From contig CAYJEQ010000016.1 in NCBI GenBank assembly GCA_964369235.1, positions 1 to 44,035 on the forward strand: 44,035 nucleotides of DNA, in the 5' to 3' direction. The notes beneath the pieces were generated by a model that was given only the letters and a program-made list of their open reading frames with translations, was not told the origin of the DNA and searched no databases. A program made the translations under genes and the position numbers. Below are positions 39,951 to 44,035 of the stretch, piece by piece; within the stretch, counting starts at the first letter, position 1; the number at the start of each line of letters is the position of its first letter. The stretch comes from CAYJEQ01 sp964369235. Its GTDB lineage: Bacteria; Bacillota; Clostridia; Oscillospirales; Ruminococcaceae.

Positions 39951-41234
39951 ATGAAAGAGATTATTAACTCGGCAAGACTTAATGAAAATTATATCAAGAT
40001 AGATCACCCATCAGGGCTTACGATATTATTATGCCCAATGGAGGGTTTTAGCAGTAGTTATGCACTATTTGCTACTAAGTACGGCTCTATCGACACTAGC
40101 TTTAAGCTAGAAGGGGACGAGGATTACGTAAATGTACCAGAGGGAATTGCACATTTCCTTGAGCATAAGCTATTTGAGAGTGACAAGGGAGATGCCTTTA
40201 CGCGCTTTTCCAAAACAGGTGCCAGTGCTAACGCCTACACCTCTTTTGACAAAACAGCTTATCTATTCTCCTGCTCTGATAATTTTGACCAGTCACTGGA
40301 GATACTACTAGACTTTGTTACCAGCCCTTATTTCACACAGGAAACGGTAGAGAAGGAACAGGGGATTATAGGTCAGGAAATTAAGATGTATCAGGATAAC
40401 CCAGACTGGAGAGTATTCTTTAATCTGCTAACTGCACTATATCAAAACCACCCTGTACACATTGATATTGCTGGTACAGTAGATTCTATAGCAAAGATTG
40501 ATGCAGAGCTATTATATCGTTGTTATAACACATTCTACAATCTAAATAATATGGTATTATCCCTAGCAGGTGGATTTGATCCAGATAAGGCTTTAGAAAT
40601 TGCTGATAGAATACTACAAAAGGCTGATACTAAGAAACTATACACTAAAACTGTAGATGAGCCTAAAGAAGTGCGTCAGCCATATATACACCAGTGCCTA
40701 CCTGTTGCAGTGCCATTATTTCAGATAGGATTTAAAGGTCAAGTGCCACAGGGAGAAACAACCCTTGTAGATCAGATTGCAGATGAGCTATTAGTGGATA
40801 TTCTAACAGGTGAAACAGGTGACTTCTATAAGAAATTATATGATAGTGGTGTTATTAACTCCACCTTCTCCTATGAAGTATTTACAGCTAGAGATTATAG
40901 CTCTATTATCTTTGCTGGAGAAAGCCGTGAACCTAAAAAGGTATATGAACTAATTAAAGAAGAAATCAGTAGAGTTCAGGCTATAGGTGTTAGCCCTGAG
41001 GACTTTAACCGTACTAAACAGGCAGTATATGGTAAATATATTGGTATGTACTCCCGTCCTGATTCAATAGCAACAGTTATGATGCAGAGTCATTTTATGG
41101 GCTGTGGGCTGTATCAGGTGCTAGAAACAGCAGCCAATATTACTCTAGAAGATGTTAATAGAAGACTAGGTGAGATTTCAGTAGCAAATAGTGCATTATC
41201 TGTAGTTTCTACATCTGAGTTACCTTCAGCATAA
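39951..41234 (+). CDS. Zinc-dependent M16-family peptidase (YmfH-like)
   Basis: A 427-residue M16 peptidase. The inverted zinc motif is HFLEH (68-72), and the downstream glutamate lies in the EKEQGIIGQEI segment about 75 residues further on. The second lobe contains the FQIGFKGQVP and SRPDSIATVMM regions. There is no signal peptide. AAGGA precedes the ATG. With the catalytically empty partner upstream it should form a heterodimer. It is transcribed with lgt and folD further down, separated from lgt by a hairpin. Confidence 0.9.
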   Translation: MKEIINSARLNENYIKIDHPSGLTILLCPMEGFSSSYALFATKYGSIDTSFKLEGDEDYVNVPEGIAHFLEHKLFESDKGDAFTRFSKTGASANAYTSFDKTAYLFSCSDNFDQSLEILLDFVTSPYFTQETVEKEQGIIGQEIKMYQDNPDWRVFFNLLTALYQNHPVHIDIAGTVDSIAKIDAELLYRCYNTFYNLNNMVLSLAGGFDPDKALEIADRILQKADTKKLYTKTVDEPKEVRQPYIHQCLPVAVPLFQIGFKGQVPQGETTLVDQIADELLVDILTGETGDFYKKLYDSGVINSTFSYEVFTARDYSSIIFAGESREPKKVYELIKEEISRVQAIGVSPEDFNRTKQAVYGKYIGMYSRPDSIATVMMQSHFMGCGLYQVLETAANITLEDVNRRLGEISVANSALSVVSTSELPSA

Positions 41235-41248
41235 TTATAATTGAGAGA

Positions 41249-41278
41249 AAGCTGTAGGTTAGATTTAATCTACAGCTT
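41249..41278 (+). other. Hairpin between the M16 gene and lgt
   Basis: AAGCTGTAG pairs perfectly with CTACAGCTT (12-nt loop). No U-run follows, and the lgt RBS begins only 4 bp later. A TAGATT/AATCTA pairing competes with it. Confidence 0.45.
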
Positions 41279-41295
41279 AAGAAAGGATGTATCAG

Positions 41296-42339
41296 ATGAC
41301 AGAGATAGTATCTTTCCCAGGGCTGGGCTTAGACATCGAGCTAAATAGAATAGCTTTGGAATTTGGTAATTTTAAAATATACTGGTACGGCATACTAGCA
41401 GCTACAGGAATAATGTTAGGTCTTATGTATGTGCTAAAACGCAGTAATCAGTTTGGACTTAATGCCGACAAGGCGCTAGATGTATTTTTATATGGTGCTG
41501 TAGGAGGCTTAGTGGGCGCAAGAGCCTACTATGTAATCTTCTCATGGGATCAGTACAAAGATAATCTTATGGATATCTTTAAAATCTGGAATGGTGGTAT
41601 CGCCATATACGGTGGTATGATAGGTGGTTTCCTAGTAGGTATATATGTAGCTAAAAAGAAGAATATGAAGGTACTACCTCTTACAGATGTGGTGCTATCA
41701 GGTTTCCTACTAGGACAGAGTATCGGCAGATGGGGTAACTTTGTTAATGTTGAGGCTTTTGGCTCAAACACAACACTACCTTGGGGTATGACTAGCCCAT
41801 CAATCTCAGCATACCTAGCTAATCAACAAGCATCATTATCGGAAATAGGCATAATGATTGATCCATCTATGCCAGTACACCCGACATTTTTCTATGAGTC
41901 TATATGGTGCTTTATCGGATTTATTATAGTGGCACTATATGCTAATAAGAGAAAATTCGATGGTGAGCTAACACTATTCTACTGTGTATGGTATGGCTCA
42001 GAGCGATTTGTAGTGGAAGGTCTTAGAACAGATAGCTTAATGATAGGTGATATTAGAGTATCCCAGATGCTTTCTGGTATAGTGGCTGTGGCTGCACTTA
42101 TTATTTGGATTAAGGTAAGAAATGATATTAAGAAGAAAAATGATCTTAACTATCTGATACCTTATGGTAAATCAGAGGAATACAAAGCAGAGTTAATGGA
42201 TGGAATACTTTCTGTGGGAGTAGGCAGTGGAATACAGTTAGAGGACATGGTTAAATCTATGAATTTAGAGGGATTGACTACAGAAGAGCAAGAAACACCA
42301 CAGGATAAATCAGAAGTAGTTCATAAAACTGAGGAATAA
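41296..42339 (+). CDS. lgt: Prolipoprotein diacylglyceryl transferase
   Basis: Integral membrane enzyme moving diacylglycerol from phosphatidylglycerol to the lipobox cysteine of lipoproteins. Start ATG 41296 has AAAGGA at a good distance; the in-frame ATG 41287 abuts the RBS directly. The 347 residues contain seven hydrophobic segments, the signature GRWGNFVNVEAFG, IYWYGILAATG and HPTFFYES. A charged C-terminal extension of about 70 residues (KVRNDIKKKN to the end) is longer than usual. It lies 23 bp before folD. A lipoprotein gene downstream is a likely client. Confidence 0.95.
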   Translation: MTEIVSFPGLGLDIELNRIALEFGNFKIYWYGILAATGIMLGLMYVLKRSNQFGLNADKALDVFLYGAVGGLVGARAYYVIFSWDQYKDNLMDIFKIWNGGIAIYGGMIGGFLVGIYVAKKKNMKVLPLTDVVLSGFLLGQSIGRWGNFVNVEAFGSNTTLPWGMTSPSISAYLANQQASLSEIGIMIDPSMPVHPTFFYESIWCFIGFIIVALYANKRKFDGELTLFYCVWYGSERFVVEGLRTDSLMIGDIRVSQMLSGIVAVAALIIWIKVRNDIKKKNDLNYLIPYGKSEEYKAELMDGILSVGVGSGIQLEDMVKSMNLEGLTTEEQETPQDKSEVVHKTEE

Positions 42340-42362
42340 AATACAATATAAGGAGAATTCAG

Positions 42363-43208
42363 ATGGCGATAATTATTGACGGAAAACAGATAGCAGCAGA
42401 TTTAAGAGAAAAGTTAAAATCCGATGTAGCAGAGTTAAAAGCAAAAGGTGTTAATCCTGGCATGGCAGTAATTATGGTAGGGGAAGATCCAGCAGCAGCA
42501 GTTTATGTAAAAAATAGAGGCAGGGACTGTGAAGAACTCGGATTTGTTAATAAGGAGTATATTCTTAAGGAAGACACCAGCCAAGAAGAACTACTACAGG
42601 TGCTAAACTCGGTAAATAATGACAAGGAAATCCACGGTATACTTATACAGCTACCACTGCCAAAACATATAGATGAAGAAATAATTCTAAAATCCATTGC
42701 GCCTGAGAAGGATGTTGATGTATTCCATCCAGAAAATGTAGGAAGAATAATGATAGGTGATTATGATTATGCCACCTGTACACCTTCGGCAGTAATGGAA
42801 CTGATTAAAGCCAGTGGCATAGATCCAACAGGTAAGCACTGTGTAGTTATAGGTAGAAGTAATATTGTTGGTAAACCTGTAGCAATGTTAATGTTACAAG
42901 CTAATGCAACAGTTACCATCTGTCACTCTAAAACTAAGGATTTAGCTCAGGTTTGTAGCAGTGCTGATATATTAATCTCTGCAATAGGCAAACCTAAATT
43001 TGTAACTGCTGACATGGTAAAAGAAGGCGCAGTTGTTATTGATGTAGGTATTAACCGTGATGAAAATAATAAGCTATGTGGTGATGTAGACTATGCTAAT
43101 GTAAAAGATAAAACTAGCTACATAACTCCAGTGCCAGGTGGAGTAGGGCCGATGACAAGAGTAGCCTTATTAAAGAATACTCTAAAAGCAGCTTCTAAAG
43201 GTTTATAA
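42363..43208 (+). CDS. folD: Methylenetetrahydrofolate dehydrogenase (FolD), cyclohydrolase residue altered
   Basis: FolD normally oxidises 5,10-methylene-THF with NADP and hydrolyses methenyl-THF. The 281 residues align to the family: IQLPLP, PEKDVD, VVIGRSNIVGKPVA, CHSKT and TPVPGGVGPMT. At the catalytic lysine position (Y-x-x-x-K) the sequence is YVKNR, so the Lys is Arg (R52); this aligns without a gap between DPA and CEELG. The usual KDVDG is also KDVDV. Loss of that Lys is known to harm cyclohydrolase, and this genome carries separate FchA, so FolD may act mainly as dehydrogenase (inference). GGAG precedes the ATG; it follows lgt by 23 bp. Confidence 0.93.
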   Translation: MAIIIDGKQIAADLREKLKSDVAELKAKGVNPGMAVIMVGEDPAAAVYVKNRGRDCEELGFVNKEYILKEDTSQEELLQVLNSVNNDKEIHGILIQLPLPKHIDEEIILKSIAPEKDVDVFHPENVGRIMIGDYDYATCTPSAVMELIKASGIDPTGKHCVVIGRSNIVGKPVAMLMLQANATVTICHSKTKDLAQVCSSADILISAIGKPKFVTADMVKEGAVVIDVGINRDENNKLCGDVDYANVKDKTSYITPVPGGVGPMTRVALLKNTLKAASKGL

Positions 43209-43230
43209 TTCTAGGTTTAAGTTAGAATTA
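43206..43230 (+). other. Hairpin at the folD stop codon
   Basis: TAATTCTA pairs perfectly with TAGAATTA (9-nt loop), starting inside the stop codon. No U-run, so it is at best a weak terminator. Confidence 0.4.
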
Positions 43231-43311
43231 TATCAGCAGTTAAAGAATATATAATGTTAATAATAAGTAAGAGTAGTAAAGCTATAATATCCAGATAGGA
43301 TGGGTGGTTAT

Positions 43312-43854
43312 ATGAAGAAGATTTTTACAATACTAGCATTATCATTAAGTCTAGTTGGTTGTAATCAATTAGATGTAGACAAGACCATAGAGGAAAGTCC
43401 AGTGCCTACAGAAACCAGTGTGCCAACAGATAAACCACAAGAGATTATGGGAATATCTATTGAGGCACAAAAGTCTCAAGAGGATATATCCGGTATGAAT
43501 CTATATAATAAAGTTGACTATAATTTCTTAGATGAGTTAGGTTATGTGGCAGTGTATACCTCAGCAGAAAAGCTAGAAGACAATTCCTTTGCATGGGATG
43601 ACGGACAGGAGTTTATGGTGGAGGTATACGACGGGGAGAACTGCTACTATCCACTAGAGAGAAGCTATATACAACTTGGAGTACCAGAGATAACCCTTTT
43701 TACCAGTGGAGATAGTGGTGACAGCAACATTATTATAGAGATCATTACAAGTTCTGGCATAGATATGAAACTATACACCTATAGTAGAGAAACCCAGTCA
43801 CTAACAGGGGAGTATATCTATGAAAATAACAATATTAACCTAATTTATGGCTAG
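43312..43854 (+). CDS. Putative lipoprotein of unknown function
   Basis: A 180-residue exported lipoprotein: basic start MKKIF, hydrophobic core and a lipobox LVGC with C17. A Thr/Pro/Glu-rich linker follows (about 25-45), then a folded domain of about 130 residues rich in aromatic and acidic residues (EDNSFAWDDGQEFMVEVYDG, ENCYYPLERSYIQLG). I do not recognise the domain. ATG 43312 is preferred over in-frame ATG 43300 because GGTGG lies at the right distance and the signal peptide then starts normally. It may be lipidated by Lgt, encoded 1 kb upstream. Confidence 0.85.
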   Translation: MKKIFTILALSLSLVGCNQLDVDKTIEESPVPTETSVPTDKPQEIMGISIEAQKSQEDISGMNLYNKVDYNFLDELGYVAVYTSAEKLEDNSFAWDDGQEFMVEVYDGENCYYPLERSYIQLGVPEITLFTSGDSGDSNIIIEIITSSGIDMKLYTYSRETQSLTGEYIYENNNINLIYG

Positions 43855-43899
43855 TAAAAGCTACTGGGTAGACATTTTATTAGAAAAGCAAAATTCCAC

Positions 43900-43928
43900 T
43901 TGACAACAGACCCCCTAAGTGGTAGAAT
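43900..43928 (+). promoter_or_regulatory. Promoter of the rpsL (str) operon
   Basis: TTGACA, a 17-bp spacer and TAGAAT: the closest match to the sigma-A consensus in the window, as expected before a ribosomal protein operon. Confidence 0.85.
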
Positions 43929-43936
43929 AGTTAATC

Positions 43937-43952
43937 GGGTAGGAAACTACCC
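43937..43952 (+). promoter_or_regulatory. GAAA-tetraloop hairpin in the rpsL leader
   Basis: GGGTAG-GAAA-CTACCC is a 6-bp stem closed by a GNRA tetraloop near the expected 5' end of the transcript. A weaker TGAG/CTCA stem follows. It may stabilise the mRNA or bind a ribosomal protein. Confidence 0.55.
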
Positions 43953-44002
43953 AATCCATGAGTAAATCGCTCAGGATTATCAAATATGTAAGGAGGTGCA
44001 AT

Positions 44003-44035
44003 ATGCCAACCTTTAACCAGCTAGTAAGAAAAGGT
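44003..44035 (+). CDS. rpsL: Ribosomal protein S12, first 11 codons
   Basis: MPTFNQLVRKG is the universal S12 N-terminus. AAGGAGG lies at a good distance upstream. The gene runs off the window. S12 shapes the 30S decoding centre; rpsG, fusA and tuf usually follow, but they cannot be seen here. Confidence 0.9.
   Translation, partial: MPTFNQLVRKG

Overview
The window reads as chromosome of an AT-rich (roughly one third G+C by eye), Gram-positive, anaerobic member of the Clostridia, plausibly Lachnospiraceae or a near relative. The evidence is rubrerythrin, anaerobic (Cbi-type) cobalamin genes, formate-tetrahydrofolate ligase with FchA, class III fructose-bisphosphatase, a DUF1540 mini-protein, an InlB-type B-repeat surface protein and strong AGGAGG-like ribosome binding sites. 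No marker fixes the genus. Promoters follow the sigma-A pattern, several with a TGn-extended -10.

Region 1 (1-8100): the 3' 8 kb of a giant surface protein gene that is open from base 1 and so begins outside the window. It carries a 10-residue tandem repeat, an array of GGG-centred modules, eleven B-repeats, a Pro/Thr-rich stalk and a three-helix membrane anchor. Region 2 (8170-12450, minus strand): a cyclic-di-GMP signalling block with an EAL phosphodiesterase, a GGDEF cyclase with a Cys-rich sensor insert, and a V4R ligand-binding protein whose promoter is covered by repeated TTACATTA boxes.

Region 3 (12500-17920): folC, then a short cobalamin operon cbiC-cbiG-cbiJET, the last a triple fusion. 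Region 4 (17930-20400): rubrerythrin flanked on both sides by unusual hairpin-rich DNA, a long hibernation factor gene (hpf) with a structured leader, and a free-standing EF-Tu domain II protein. Region 5 (20500-24800, minus strand): one-carbon genes fhs, an unknown gene, fchA and a second folC. Region 6 (24960-28785): purC, purB, purA, divergent from fhs. Formyl-tetrahydrofolate made by Fhs feeds purine synthesis, and folD at 42.4 kb completes the set.

Region 7 (28790-34343): class III FBPase, threonine synthase, a small acidic protein, a minus-strand DUF1540 gene and a phosphoesterase. Region 8 (34460-38380): the proteostasis group tig-clpP-clpX. Region 9 (38500-43854): a YmfF/YmfH-like M16 peptidase pair, lgt, folD and a lipoprotein. 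The window ends in the first 11 codons of rpsL with its promoter and leader hairpin.

The least explained items are: a roughly 258 bp element after rubrerythrin made of consecutive hairpins between imperfect terminal inverted repeats; a dispersed palindromic element at about 28.8 kb and 38.2 kb with a partial copy at 8.1 kb; the TTACATTA box cluster; the hpf leader; and a FolD with Arg at the catalytic Lys position in a genome that also has FchA. I saw no CRISPR array, tRNA, rRNA, transposase or phage gene.
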